The position numbers were made by a program, and so were the translations under genes. The notes beneath the pieces are model-generated. The model was not told where the DNA came from and searched no databases. It worked only from the letters and a program-made list of their open reading frames with translations. 64,000 nt of DNA from Flavobacteriaceae bacterium UBA1903 (GTDB taxonomy: Bacteria > Bacteroidota > Bacteroidia > Flavobacteriales > Flavobacteriaceae): contig DDGL01000016.1 in NCBI GenBank assembly GCA_002337605.1, forward strand, positions 282,973 through 346,972, given 5' to 3'. Shown here in pieces: positions 1 to 8,481 of this stretch. Position 1 is the stretch's first letter; each line of letters begins with the position of its first letter.

Positions 1-39
1 AGTTCCTCAGCGACCAGCCAAACCGAAACAGTAGAATAG
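1..39 (+). CDS. 3' end of upstream gene, probably an RND membrane-fusion (HlyD/AcrA-type) protein
   Basis: Twelve codons in frame 1 run into a TAG stop at 37-39, one base before the RND permease ATG at 41. The visible residues (SSSATSQTETVE) form a low-complexity polar tail with no domain. The identity as periplasmic adaptor is inferred only from position: in Bacteroidota the order is normally adaptor, RND pump, TolC-like channel, and the latter two follow here. The near-zero spacing indicates one operon. Confidence 0.45.
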   Translation, partial: SSSATSQTETVE

Positions 40-40
40 C

Positions 41-3000
41 ATGAGAAAGGTTATTAGTTATTTTATTAAGTACGAAGTAGCTGTAAATGTCATGCTCTTT
101 GCTTTTATAATTTTTGGGGTAATAGGAATGTTACAACTAAAATCTTCCTTTTTTCCGCTTCAGGAAGCTGAAATTATAAGCATTAGTGTAGCATATCCTG
201 GCGCTGCACCTCAGGAAATAGAAGAAGGTGTCGTTCTGAAAATTGAAGATAACCTCAAAGGGTTAATAGGTGTAGAGCGGGTCACCTCTACTTCCCGAGA
301 GAGCGGAGGGAGCATAACCGTTGAAATTGAGAGCGACGAAGATATAGACGCAATGCTTGCCGAGGTGAAAAATGCTGTAGATCGTGTGCCTAACTTCCCC
401 ACGGGAATGGAACCGCTAGTGGTAGCAAAGCAGGAAAGGATCAGGCAGACTATAGATTTTGCCATAAGTGGCGATAATATAGAATTAAGTAGCTTAAAAC
501 AAATTGGCAGGCAGATTGAAAACGATTTGCGCGCTATGGAAGGGATTTCCCAGATAAATGTCTCTGGATATCCCGAAGAAGAAATTGAGATTTCTGTCAG
601 AGAAAACGATTTACTGGCCTATAATTTAAGTTTTACGGAAGTAGCTGCTGCCGTATCCCAGGCAAATATTCTGACTACAGGCGGAAACATTAAGACAGAC
701 GCTGAAGATTATTTAATTAGAGCCAATAATAGATCGTACTACGGCGATGAGTTAAACAACCTGGTAGTACGGGCTAATCCTAACGGGACTGTAGTGCGTT
801 TGCAGGATGTAGCCAACATAAAAGACAGGTTTTCAGAAACACCCAACGCTTCTTACTTTAATGGCAACGTAGCTGTAAATGTAGAGATAACCAATACCAA
901 CAACGAAGATTTAATTTCTACCGCAGACCAGGTAAATGCGTATGTGGATGAATTTAATCAAAAATATACAGGCGTTAAGATTGATGTGGTGAGTGACTCT
1001 TCTATTCGTTTGAATGACAGAACAAACTTGCTTCTTGAAAACGGAGCTGTGGGAATTATTCTGGTGCTTATATTTTTATCGCTTTTTCTCAACACACGAC
1101 TTGCTTTTTGGGTAGCTTTTGGATTGCCAATTTCCTTTTTAGGGATGTTTATTTTTGCAGCGCAGTTTGATGTCACCATAAACGTATTGTCACTTTTTGG
1201 GATGATTATCGTGATAGGTATTCTGGTGGACGATGGTATTGTGATCTCAGAAAATATCTATCAGCATTACGAAAAAGGAAAATCTCCTGTTCAGGCAGCT
1301 ATTGATGGGACGATGGAAGTATTGCCTCCTATTATTTCAGCTATTTTAACTACAGTTTTAGCGTTCTCCACCTTTCTTTTTCTCGATGGACGAATTGGAG
1401 ATTTTTTCAGTGAAGTTTCGGTTATTGTAATTTTAACTCTTGTGGTCTCGTTGGTAGAAGCACTTATTATACTGCCAGCGCATATTGCACATTCAAAAGC
1501 ATTAAAGCGAGAAACCCAAGAAGAGAAAAGCCAGAAAAAAGGCATTGCAAAAGTTTTTCAAAAACTACGAATTATTAACGAATACGGGGATCGGTTTATG
1601 CGCTATTTGCGTGATAATGCCTACAGCCCGGTATTGCGTTTTTCCCTTAAAAACAGGTTTGTGACTTTGGCTGTTTTGTTGGGGTTAATGATCATAACCA
1701 TTGGCTCTTTCCAAGGGGGAATTATACGTGGCGCTTTCTTTCCAAGTATCGCTAGTGACCGTGTGAGCATAGATCTACTGATGCCGGAAGGCACCAACCC
1801 AAAAATCACAGATAGTATAATTACTGCCGTGGAAACAGCCGCCTGGAAAGTAAACGAACGCTTTACTGAAAAGCAAACAGGCAATGTACAAGTTGTTGAA
1901 AACATTATTAAGCGTGTAGGCCCCGGAAACAATAAGGCATCTTTAAATGTAAATTTATTACCTGGAGAAAAGAGGGACTTTGGTTCCCCCGAAATTACCA
2001 ATGCTATTCGTGATGAAGTAGGAGAGGTGTACGGGGTAGAGCGACTTACGTTTGGTTCGGGAGGAAACTTTGGTGGGAGTCCTGTTTCAGTTTCCTTATT
2101 AGGAAATAATACAGAAGAATTAAAAGCAGCGAAAGACGAGTTAAAAGCGGTCCTGGAGAACAATGCACTTCTGGCAGATGTTACAGATACCGATCCTGAA
2201 GGAATTAAAGAAATTAATATTGAACTAAACGAAACTGCCTATGCACTTGGATTAAACCTTCGAGATGTAATGAGTCAGGTTCGAGCAGGGTTCTTTGGGT
2301 TACAGGCACAGCGTTTTCAACGCGGACAAGATGAAATCCGGGTTTGGGTGCGGTACGATCGCGCTAACCGTGAATCTATCAACGACCTGGACGATATGCG
2401 AATCATTACTCCGGGTGGGCAACGTGTTCCATTTGGCGAAATTGCTACGTATAACATAAAAAGAGGAGAAGAAAGTATAAGCCACCTTAACGGTCTCAGG
2501 GAAATACAGGTGAATGCAGATATGGACGATCCGAAAGGAAGTCCCACCGAAATTCTGGAAGACCTTCAGGACAATGTGATGCCTGAAATTTTATCTAAAT
2601 ACCCAACAGTTTCAGTGCAATACGAAGGGCAAAACAGAGAAGCCAAAAAACTAACTGATTCTGCGTGGACTGCTGTGCCTATTATACTTTTTTTAATTTA
2701 TGTGGTAATCGCATTTACATTTCGTAGTTATAGCCAGCCATTTTTATTAATGATTATGATTCCGTTCAGTTTTATTGCTGTGGCCTGGGGGCACTGGATT
2801 CATGATTTCCCAATTAATATACTTTCTATGCTGGGGATTATTGCCCTTATAGGTATTATGGTAAACGACGGCCTGGTGCTTATTGGTAAATTTAATAGCT
2901 ATCTGCGGGAAGGGATGAAATTTGACGAAGCCTTATACGAAGCAGGGCGCTCAAGATTTAGAGCTATTTTCCTTACCTCATTAACTACTATTGCAGGTAT

Positions 3001-3241
3001 TGCTCCCTTGCTATTGGAAAAAAGCAGACAAGCGCAATTTTTAAAACCTATGGCAATCTCTATTGCCTATGGAATAGGAATCGCAACCGTATTAACATTG
3101 CTTATTTTGCCTTTGTTATTGTCCATCACAAACAGTACTAAAACGGGTGCAAAATGGTTGTATTCTGGTGACAAGGTGCCTAAAGAAGATGTGGAACGCG
3201 CTATCAAAGAACAAAAAGAAGAAAAAGAACATGCGGCTTAA
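41..3241 (+). CDS. RND-family efflux transporter permease
   Basis: An inner-membrane proton-driven pump of the AcrB/MdtB superfamily, 1066 aa, which is full length for the family. There is an N-terminal membrane helix (residues about 10-30), a large periplasmic porter domain, and a membrane block from about residue 335. Helix 4 carries the VDDGIVISEN motif (about residue 397) with the paired aspartates of the proton relay. The pattern repeats in the C-terminal half (ALIGIMVNDGLVLIGKFN). The stop overlaps the next gene's start by 11 bp, so pump and outer-membrane channel are translationally coupled. The substrate cannot be read from the sequence; drug/organic efflux (HAE-like) is more likely than metal efflux because no metal-binding tail is visible. 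Confidence 0.93.
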   Translation: MRKVISYFIKYEVAVNVMLFAFIIFGVIGMLQLKSSFFPLQEAEIISISVAYPGAAPQEIEEGVVLKIEDNLKGLIGVERVTSTSRESGGSITVEIESDEDIDAMLAEVKNAVDRVPNFPTGMEPLVVAKQERIRQTIDFAISGDNIELSSLKQIGRQIENDLRAMEGISQINVSGYPEEEIEISVRENDLLAYNLSFTEVAAAVSQANILTTGGNIKTDAEDYLIRANNRSYYGDELNNLVVRANPNGTVVRLQDVANIKDRFSETPNASYFNGNVAVNVEITNTNNEDLISTADQVNAYVDEFNQKYTGVKIDVVSDSSIRLNDRTNLLLENGAVGIILVLIFLSLFLNTRLAFWVAFGLPISFLGMFIFAAQFDVTINVLSLFGMIIVIGILVDDGIVISENIYQHYEKGKSPVQAAIDGTMEVLPPIISAILTTVLAFSTFLFLDGRIGDFFSEVSVIVILTLVVSLVEALIILPAHIAHSKALKRETQEEKSQKKGIAKVFQKLRIINEYGDRFMRYLRDNAYSPVLRFSLKNRFVTLAVLLGLMIITIGSFQGGIIRGAFFPSIASDRVSIDLLMPEGTNPKITDSIITAVETAAWKVNERFTEKQTGNVQVVENIIKRVGPGNNKASLNVNLLPGEKRDFGSPEITNAIRDEVGEVYGVERLTFGSGGNFGGSPVSVSLLGNNTEELKAAKDELKAVLENNALLADVTDTDPEGIKEINIELNETAYALGLNLRDVMSQVRAGFFGLQAQRFQRGQDEIRVWVRYDRANRESINDLDDMRIITPGGQRVPFGEIATYNIKRGEESISHLNGLREIQVNADMDDPKGSPTEILEDLQDNVMPEILSKYPTVSVQYEGQNREAKKLTDSAWTAVPIILFLIYVVIAFTFRSYSQPFLLMIMIPFSFIAVAWGHWIHDFPINILSMLGIIALIGIMVNDGLVLIGKFNSYLREGMKFDEALYEAGRSRFRAIFLTSLTTIAGIAPLLLEKSRQAQFLKPMAISIAYGIGIATVLTLLILPLLLSITNSTKTGAKWLYSGDKVPKEDVERAIKEQKEEKEHAA

Positions 3242-4547
3242 ATTTAATGTACTACTACTTGGCCTTATTGGCTTTGGAAGTGTTTCGGCTCAGGAAATGC
3301 TTACCAAGCAAGAAGCTATAGAAGAAACCTTGCAGAATAATTTCGGAATAGAGATAGCCAGCAACGACCTTGAAATTGCTGAAAACAATAAGAATATTTT
3401 AAACTCGGGGTTTTTACCTTCTTTAACAGGGGTTGCAGGTGGGAATTATAACCTGGAAGATCAGGAGGTGACGTTTAACGATGGCTCTACAAATGTGGTA
3501 GATGGTGCCGAAACAACACAATACAATGCCTCTGTTAACCTTAATTATACCTTGTTCGACGGTTTAGGTAGGTGGTATAATTATAAAAGCTTAAAAGAGA
3601 CCTATGATCTGGGTGAGTTACAAGCCAGACAAACCATTGAAGCTACTATTTTGCAATTGTTTTCTGTGTATTATGAAGTAGCACGTATTACTGAAAATAT
3701 TGAAGTTTTAAAACAGACGTTAGAAAACACAAAAACAAGACTTACGCGAGCTGGGTATGCTTTTGATTACGGGCAGGTAAATAAACTAGAAGTGCTGAAT
3801 GCTGAAGTAGATATCGTCACAGACAGTATAAACCTTTTAAATGCAAAACAACAATTACGTAATACCAAGCGGGATTTAACAGTAGTCCTTAATGCTGAAT
3901 TGGACAGAAGTTTTGAAGTAGACACTTTGGTAGCCTTTATTGGAGAACTGCAAATTGAGCAATTCATTAAAAAGGCTGATACAAACAACGTTCGTTTATT
4001 GCAAGCCAGAAAAAACATTGCGATAACCGATTATAATTACAAAGCCAGTAAGTCTGTTTTCTTGCCCTCGGTTGGACTTAATGGATCTTACGGCTGGAAT
4101 AAAGGAGAGTTTCCGGTTACTAGCTTTGCAAGCTCGCGAACAACTACTGGTTTTGCAGCAGGAGTGAGCTTAACATGGGATTTGTTTGATGGGGGAAGCG
4201 GCATTACCAATGTAAAGAATTTACGAATTCAAAAAGACTCACAGCAACTGTTGCTTAAACAAATAGAAAACGAAGTAAAACGAGACGTGGCTAATGCAAA
4301 TGATGCGTACCAGAATAGGTTGGAGGTTTACAGACTTCAGGAACAAAATGTAGTGACAGCAACCAACAACTATGAGCGTTCCCAGGAGCGTTATAAATTA
4401 GGGCAGATCACTTCGGTAGAGCTTAGACAGGCTCAGATAAATTTGCTGAATGCCAAAACCAATAAAAACTTAGCAAAATACGAAGCAAAGCTGTCGGAGT
4501 TAGAATTGCTACAGCTTACAGGACAATTACTTAATATTGATTTTTAA
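3231..4547 (+). CDS. TolC family outer-membrane efflux protein
   Basis: The outer-membrane channel that completes the tripartite pump, about 438 aa. I place the start at ATG 3231 because the protein then begins with a clear signal peptide (MRLKFNVLLLGLIGFGSVSA, cleavage before Q). The longer reading frame from 3147 lies wholly inside the pump gene and is Lys-rich. The mature part shows the two-fold TolC repeat, with long helical segments around residues 140-220 and 350-420 (LRQAQINLLNAKTNKNLAK), and aromatic beta-barrel stretches such as YNASVNLNYTLFDG and SLTWDLFDGG at equivalent places in the two halves. It is co-transcribed with the permease. Confidence 0.92.
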   Translation: MRLKFNVLLLGLIGFGSVSAQEMLTKQEAIEETLQNNFGIEIASNDLEIAENNKNILNSGFLPSLTGVAGGNYNLEDQEVTFNDGSTNVVDGAETTQYNASVNLNYTLFDGLGRWYNYKSLKETYDLGELQARQTIEATILQLFSVYYEVARITENIEVLKQTLENTKTRLTRAGYAFDYGQVNKLEVLNAEVDIVTDSINLLNAKQQLRNTKRDLTVVLNAELDRSFEVDTLVAFIGELQIEQFIKKADTNNVRLLQARKNIAITDYNYKASKSVFLPSVGLNGSYGWNKGEFPVTSFASSRTTTGFAAGVSLTWDLFDGGSGITNVKNLRIQKDSQQLLLKQIENEVKRDVANANDAYQNRLEVYRLQEQNVVTATNNYERSQERYKLGQITSVELRQAQINLLNAKTNKNLAKYEAKLSELELLQLTGQLLNIDF

Positions 4548-4597
4548 AACCTGACGAGTATACATAAAAGTAGTAGATATTTTATTTTACCTATCAA

Positions 4598-4630
4598 CCG
4601 AAAACCAACAACCGACAACCAATAACTAAT
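4598..4630 (+). repeat. AC-rich simple tract before the CPXCG gene
   Basis: An imperfect AAC/CCGACAACC-type run lies between tolC and the next ATG. Such CAACAACC-type tracts are seen in flavobacterial intergenic DNA. No function is assigned. Confidence 0.3.
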
Positions 4631-4810
4631 ATGTACGAGCACTACTTTCAATGCCCTTATTGCTGGGAGGAAATTTCAATGCTGTTAGACCCTTCGGTAT
4701 CACAAACGTATGTAGAAGACTGTGAGGTATGTTGCAATCCTATTACCATTTCCGTAGTCTTTGAAAATGGTGAGCTGCAATCCTTCTCAGCTGAAAATTT
4801 AGGTCAATAG
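4631..4810 (+). CDS. CPXCG-motif cysteine-rich mini-protein
   Basis: A 59-residue protein starting MYEHYFQCPYCWEEISM and containing two cysteine pairs, CPYC near the N-terminus and CEVCC in the middle, followed by NPITISV and a short acidic tail. This is the layout of the small zinc-ribbon CPXCG family found across proteobacteria and Bacteroidota. The family glycine after the first pair is replaced by Trp (CPYCW). It is likely cytosolic and metal-binding; the cellular role is unknown. It lies 83 bp after the tolC stop and is probably transcribed independently or by readthrough. Confidence 0.8.
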   Translation: MYEHYFQCPYCWEEISMLLDPSVSQTYVEDCEVCCNPITISVVFENGELQSFSAENLGQ

Positions 4811-4881
4811 CTAATTATTTGATTTGCAGGTTTTTTAAGCTGTTTTTATAAGAATTTTAGAAATTTATCGTACATTTAAAT

Positions 4882-5235
4882 ATGTACGATAGTTTTAGTC
4901 TTGCCGAAAACTCTGTTGGGTTTATTCTAGATGGTTCTTTTAATGAAGAGACTATGAATCGACTGCATCAAGCTATTGAAAATAAGCTTAAAAAATTTGA
5001 GAAAATTAAATTATACATTGAAGATGATGATATTGAGACATTTTCTGTCGAAGCTATTGCTAAAAATATACTATTTAAATTCAAAAATTCGGATCGATTT
5101 TCTAAAGTGGCTTTTGTTACAAACCGTAAATGGATCAAGGCTTGTGCGACGATAGAAAATTTATTTTTAACGGGTGAAGTTAAAGTATTTACTTCGGATG
5201 ATAGGTTAGAAGCTATAAATTGGATAACCAGATAG
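4882..5235 (+). CDS. STAS/SpoIIAA-like small protein
   Basis: A soluble 117-aa protein with alternating strands and helices. It opens with SVGFILDGSF, has an acidic loop (IEDDDIETFSVEAIAKNI) and ends FTSDDRLEAINWI. This is the fold pattern of the STAS/SEC14-like (SpoIIAA-like) family: a central beta-sheet with the conserved 'Fk..drF.kvAfVt' stretch (FKNSDRFSKVAFVTNRKW). Family members probably bind small ligands or lipids, but no specific activity is established. The stop meets the stop of the convergent next gene. The family call is by pattern only. Confidence 0.6.
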   Translation: MYDSFSLAENSVGFILDGSFNEETMNRLHQAIENKLKKFEKIKLYIEDDDIETFSVEAIAKNILFKFKNSDRFSKVAFVTNRKWIKACATIENLFLTGEVKVFTSDDRLEAINWITR

Positions 5236-6786
5236 TTAAAGGAGACAGTCTTTTAGAGCTCCCGATATGTTTAACCAGAGATAGTTAAAAAAGGATTTTG
5301 TACGGTCTGGTGTTACAGTAGCAGAACACTCACTAAATCCACTAGTACTACTATTACTATCTTTTTTTACAAAGATATTTAGAAGCCCGGATAATAGCTT
5401 GCTTTGTTTTTTTCCGTTATCCCGTAATATTTCAACCTTAAAATGATCATACTTCATCCTCATATTAATTTCAGATTCAGAGGCATTTCCATAGATCGAT
5501 AAATAGGTTTTTTGGGTTTCTCCCTCCAATTCGACCAGGAGATTAGGTTTTGTAAAAGAATTCATTTCATTAGCCGGAAGCATTCCCAATTCTGCTTTAA
5601 ATGTAAAATCATCTGCAGTACTATTTACGTCAAAATCCCAATCCACATGCAAAGGTGCACTATGCATAAACCGCGAATCTATTACAATGCGTGTTTTGAG
5701 CTCTTCACCATACGTATTGCTAACATTGCTTAGTTTGGCTTGGAAATTATCGAAATAAATAGTTCCCGCAGGTTGGTCTTCCTTCACTTTTTCCTGATAA
5801 GTAATAGCACTATTTTCTATAGAAAGTGAATCTACAGTAAGATCTATAGGTAATTCCCGAAGCATTTTGCTATACAAAGGCTTGGTTGTAGGGTCGTCTG
5901 CTACTAATTTATTCCGGTAAATAGTGGCATCCACTTCAGTTAATTTTACAAGGCTGCTTTTGGCGAAGAACTTTCGGTTGTTAAAGCCGAAATCAATGTT
6001 ATTTACTTTAATTTGTTCTAAGGCTACATTAAAATGATCTCGCTCTTGTTTCAACATACTGGCATGTTCAGCTTTTGAAAATTTTGTAGCAAGATGCAAT
6101 TTGTCTATAATAGCTTCTTTATTCTTTAATTTGAAATCACCAACAGTCAGATTTTCAAAAGGACTTATTTTTAGAAATATCGAATCTGCTTCCGCTTCGT
6201 AATTTTTGAAGTCAACAGGAAGCCTCTTATTTAAAGTGCTATTGTTTACCAGGATATCATCAACCTCTACGGTAATGTCTTTAACATGCAAAAGGGTATC
6301 TTTTTTACTTTGGTCAAAAAAAGTTACTAAAGCATTATCTATACTAAGCTCGTCTACCAATAGCGGTTTATTTAAGGTTAGGAATGCTTTGGGTTTTGTT
6401 GAATCCTTAGCAACAACAAGCAGGTTTTTATAATATTGAATGATGGGCGATTTAATCTTTATATCTTCAATATGTATTTCTTTCTTAAACAAATAGTCCC
6501 AATAGCTTACGCCCTCAATAATCACTTTTTCAGCCGAAAGATAGGTATGTGTCGTGTCGTTGGATTTGTTTTGGAGGGTTACTGAAACATCATTGTAGGT
6601 TAGGGTTCCGTTCAGTAAATGAAGGGAAACACCTTCAAAGTTTGCAGTAATATTTTCGGGAAGCTGGTCTTTTGTAAACTTCGCAATTTTATTTTTAATA
6701 ATAATATTGCTGGCGATAAGGATCCCGAAGAAAAGGACGGCAAGTCCTAGAACAACAAATGTAGTAAGCCGTAATTTTTTAGACAT
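5236..6786 (-). CDS. AsmA/DUF748-like envelope protein
   Basis: A 516-aa protein with one N-terminal membrane helix (about residues 7-27) and a long beta-rich exported body made of repeated 'V.l......I..v.l....' strands (for example SLHLLNGTLTYNDVSVTL, HIEDIKIKSPIIQYYK, VDSLSIENSAITY). This is the signature of AsmA-like/DUF748 proteins that span the periplasm and are linked to lipid transfer to the outer membrane. I start at the ATG encoding MSKKLRLTT (6784-6786) rather than five codons upstream, because the helix then follows the usual K-rich N-terminus. It is convergent with the STAS-like gene. Confidence 0.6.
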   Translation of the reverse strand: MSKKLRLTTFVVLGLAVLFFGILIASNIIIKNKIAKFTKDQLPENITANFEGVSLHLLNGTLTYNDVSVTLQNKSNDTTHTYLSAEKVIIEGVSYWDYLFKKEIHIEDIKIKSPIIQYYKNLLVVAKDSTKPKAFLTLNKPLLVDELSIDNALVTFFDQSKKDTLLHVKDITVEVDDILVNNSTLNKRLPVDFKNYEAEADSIFLKISPFENLTVGDFKLKNKEAIIDKLHLATKFSKAEHASMLKQERDHFNVALEQIKVNNIDFGFNNRKFFAKSSLVKLTEVDATIYRNKLVADDPTTKPLYSKMLRELPIDLTVDSLSIENSAITYQEKVKEDQPAGTIYFDNFQAKLSNVSNTYGEELKTRIVIDSRFMHSAPLHVDWDFDVNSTADDFTFKAELGMLPANEMNSFTKPNLLVELEGETQKTYLSIYGNASESEINMRMKYDHFKVEILRDNGKKQSKLLSGLLNIFVKKDSNSSTSGFSECSATVTPDRTKSFFNYLWLNISGALKDCLL

Positions 6787-6881
6787 ATTTAAAAATAACA
6801 ATATGGAATTGGTTCCTGAAATTTTTGTGAGTTATTGTTAAAATATAGGTGTAATAAACTTGTGGGAATCTAAAACCTTTG

Positions 6882-6889
6882 TATCTTTG
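6882..6889 (+). promoter_or_regulatory. -7 box of the tRNA promoter
   Basis: TATCTTTG fits the Bacteroidota -7 consensus TAnnTTTG and has a TTG-containing segment (ACTTGTGG) about 20 bp upstream. It lies about 60 bp before the initiator tRNA gene, a sensible leader for a processed tRNA transcript. Confidence 0.55.
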
Positions 6890-6950
6890 CAGTCCAATAA
6901 TTCTGCTGGCATTATGAACTGGCACAAATAAGATGCATTGGAGCATACAT

Positions 6951-7023
<73 letters not shown>

Positions 7024-7046
7024 CTAAGGAGAAATCCAACACCAGA

Positions 7047-7077
7047 GCGGTTTAGCGAAAGCTAAACCGCTTTTTTT
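7047..7077 (+). terminator. Strong rho-independent terminator after the tRNA
   Basis: A perfect 10-bp stem (GCGGTTTAGC / GCTAAACCGC) closed by a GAAA tetraloop is followed by seven T residues ending at 7077. It ends tRNA transcription and lies immediately before the ATG at 7078, so that ATG is unlikely to be the real integrase start. Confidence 0.93.
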
Positions 7078-7107
7078 ATGTCCCCATTATCGAATTTTCT
7101 TACATTT

Positions 7108-7143
7108 GAATACGATTTGGAATACGTTTTAGAATACGATTTG
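7108..7143 (+). repeat. Three tandem 12-bp repeats, candidate integrase arm sites (left)
   Basis: GAATACGATTTG, GAATACGTTTTA and GAATACGATTTG stand head to tail. Two units (GAATACGATTTG GAATACGTTTTT) recur at 34814-34837, inside the right end of the island. Repeated short sites just inside each end, separate from the crossover core, are what arm-type binding sites of a tyrosine recombinase look like. In the open frame they would encode an odd EYDLEYVLEYDL repeat, which supports treating them as non-coding DNA. Confidence 0.6.
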
Positions 7144-8382
7144 AAAAAAAAGAAACAATTTTCACAACCAAAGATCTATAATGCCAAGGGCGATCTGTCC
7201 AAAAGATGGTACGTCTATTTTTCCTTTCGCGATCCCGAAACCGGAAAGTTAAAACGCCAGGCTCCCATCTATGGCAATGCCAATAGCTATTCCACAAAAG
7301 GGGAGCGGTTGGAAGTACTTACCATGTTACGGCGGAGTCTGGCAGATTTTCTTAAAAAAGGGTACAATCCCTACGCGCCCGATGCGCGTCCCCAGCCTAC
7401 CCCGAAGGTGAATACCGATAGGAATACGCCGGCCCCAACGGCCCCAGTTGCAACGGCCGATAAACCCAAGCGCAAAAAGAAGGGAATGCCAGTAGGGGAG
7501 GCCTTTGAGAAGGCATTATCCATCAAGCAGCACGTGGTAGCAAAATCGACCATTGTCAACTACCGAAACAAGGCGAAGCAATTGGAGCGTTATCTGGAAA
7601 AAAACGTGGGTAAGAAGGTAACGATAGAAGAAGTGAGCAAGAAACACGTTGTAGGCTTCTTAAATGAGGTTTTGGAGCGTTCCAGTGCAAGAACTAGGAA
7701 TAACACCCGAGTAGAGCTCAGCAGTATCTTCCAGACCTTGGTAGACAATGAGATCATCCCTATCAATTTTATACAGTCCATCAATAAATTACCCACCCGT
7801 CCCGAGCGCCATAAAACCTATTCGGATGCCCGGCAGGAAGAGATCTATGAATACCTGGAAAAAACGGACCCCGTTTTATTGCTGTTCATACAATTTATCT
7901 CGTTCAATTTTTTGCGTCCGGTGGAAGTGTGTCGTTTGCACATCAAGGATGTGGACCTAAAAGAAAAACGGTTGTACGTGCGTGCTAAGAATAAACCTGT
8001 AAAGATCAAGATCATCCCCGATATCATGCTAAGGGCCATTCCAGATCTTTCCAATATGGACCCAGAACATATTTTATTTACACCCGACGGAATTGGGGGC
8101 GAGTGGGATGCGATCCCCGTTAACCGCCGTGATTATTTTACCAAACGCTTTAATATGGTGGTGAAGAAACATTTTAAGTTAGGGAAGGAGTACGGCCTCT
8201 ATTCGTTCCGTCATACGTTTATTACACGTTTGTACAAGGAGATGATCAAGAACGCAACGCCTTTTGAGGTAAAGAGCAGGATCATGCTCATTACGGGCCA
8301 TTCGAGTATGCAGGCGCTGGAAAAATACCTGCGTGACATAGATGCCGCATTACCAGAGGATTATTCTAGCTACCTCAAATAA
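7141..8382 (+). CDS. Tyrosine recombinase / integrase of the island
   Basis: A site-specific recombinase, about 413 aa from a TTG start at 7141. The frame is open from ATG 7078, but that ATG abuts a terminator and the first 21 codons are the 12-bp repeats; flavobacterial relatives as I recall them begin near the FSQPKIYNAKGDLSKRWYVY segment. An N-terminal arm-binding domain and a SAM-like core-binding domain (STIVNYRNKAKQLERYLEKN) come first. The catalytic domain has box I Arg in NFLRPVEVCRL, the box II Arg/His in YSFRHTFITR (Tyr replaces the first His of HxxRH), TGHSS, and the nucleophile Tyr in ALEKYLRD. The gene looks more GC-rich than the defence cargo. It should integrate and excise the element at tRNA-fMet. 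Confidence 0.9.
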   Translation: MKKKKQFSQPKIYNAKGDLSKRWYVYFSFRDPETGKLKRQAPIYGNANSYSTKGERLEVLTMLRRSLADFLKKGYNPYAPDARPQPTPKVNTDRNTPAPTAPVATADKPKRKKKGMPVGEAFEKALSIKQHVVAKSTIVNYRNKAKQLERYLEKNVGKKVTIEEVSKKHVVGFLNEVLERSSARTRNNTRVELSSIFQTLVDNEIIPINFIQSINKLPTRPERHKTYSDARQEEIYEYLEKTDPVLLLFIQFISFNFLRPVEVCRLHIKDVDLKEKRLYVRAKNKPVKIKIIPDIMLRAIPDLSNMDPEHILFTPDGIGGEWDAIPVNRRDYFTKRFNMVVKKHFKLGKEYGLYSFRHTFITRLYKEMIKNATPFEVKSRIMLITGHSSMQALEKYLRDIDAALPEDYSSYLK

Positions 8383-8394
8383 AAAACGGCGGTT

Positions 8395-8432
8395 CAACGG
8401 TGCCGTTGATAGAATTTCAACCGTGGCCGTTG
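8395..8432. repeat. Palindromic CAACGG/CCGTTG cluster downstream of the integrase
   Basis: A 14-bp near-palindrome CAACGGTGCCGTTG (8395-8408) is followed by a second, imperfect one CAACCGTGGCCGTTG (8418-8432). The same motif family recurs at 14576-14655. These could be protein-binding palindromes or recombination scars of the island. Confidence 0.55.
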
Positions 8433-8481
8433 GATAGGGGTTGACACTATAAAGTGAGGAAAAAAATTAATCGAATACCAA

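Noticed and set aside
1621..2163. A 180-aa open frame on the minus strand inside the RND pump gene
   Set aside because: It lies wholly antisense to a full-length, motif-complete gene and has a Ser/Pro-rich composition typical of shadow frames.
7078..7140. N-terminal 21-codon extension of the integrase
   Set aside because: It is encoded by 12-bp DNA repeats and abuts a terminator; treated as non-coding.
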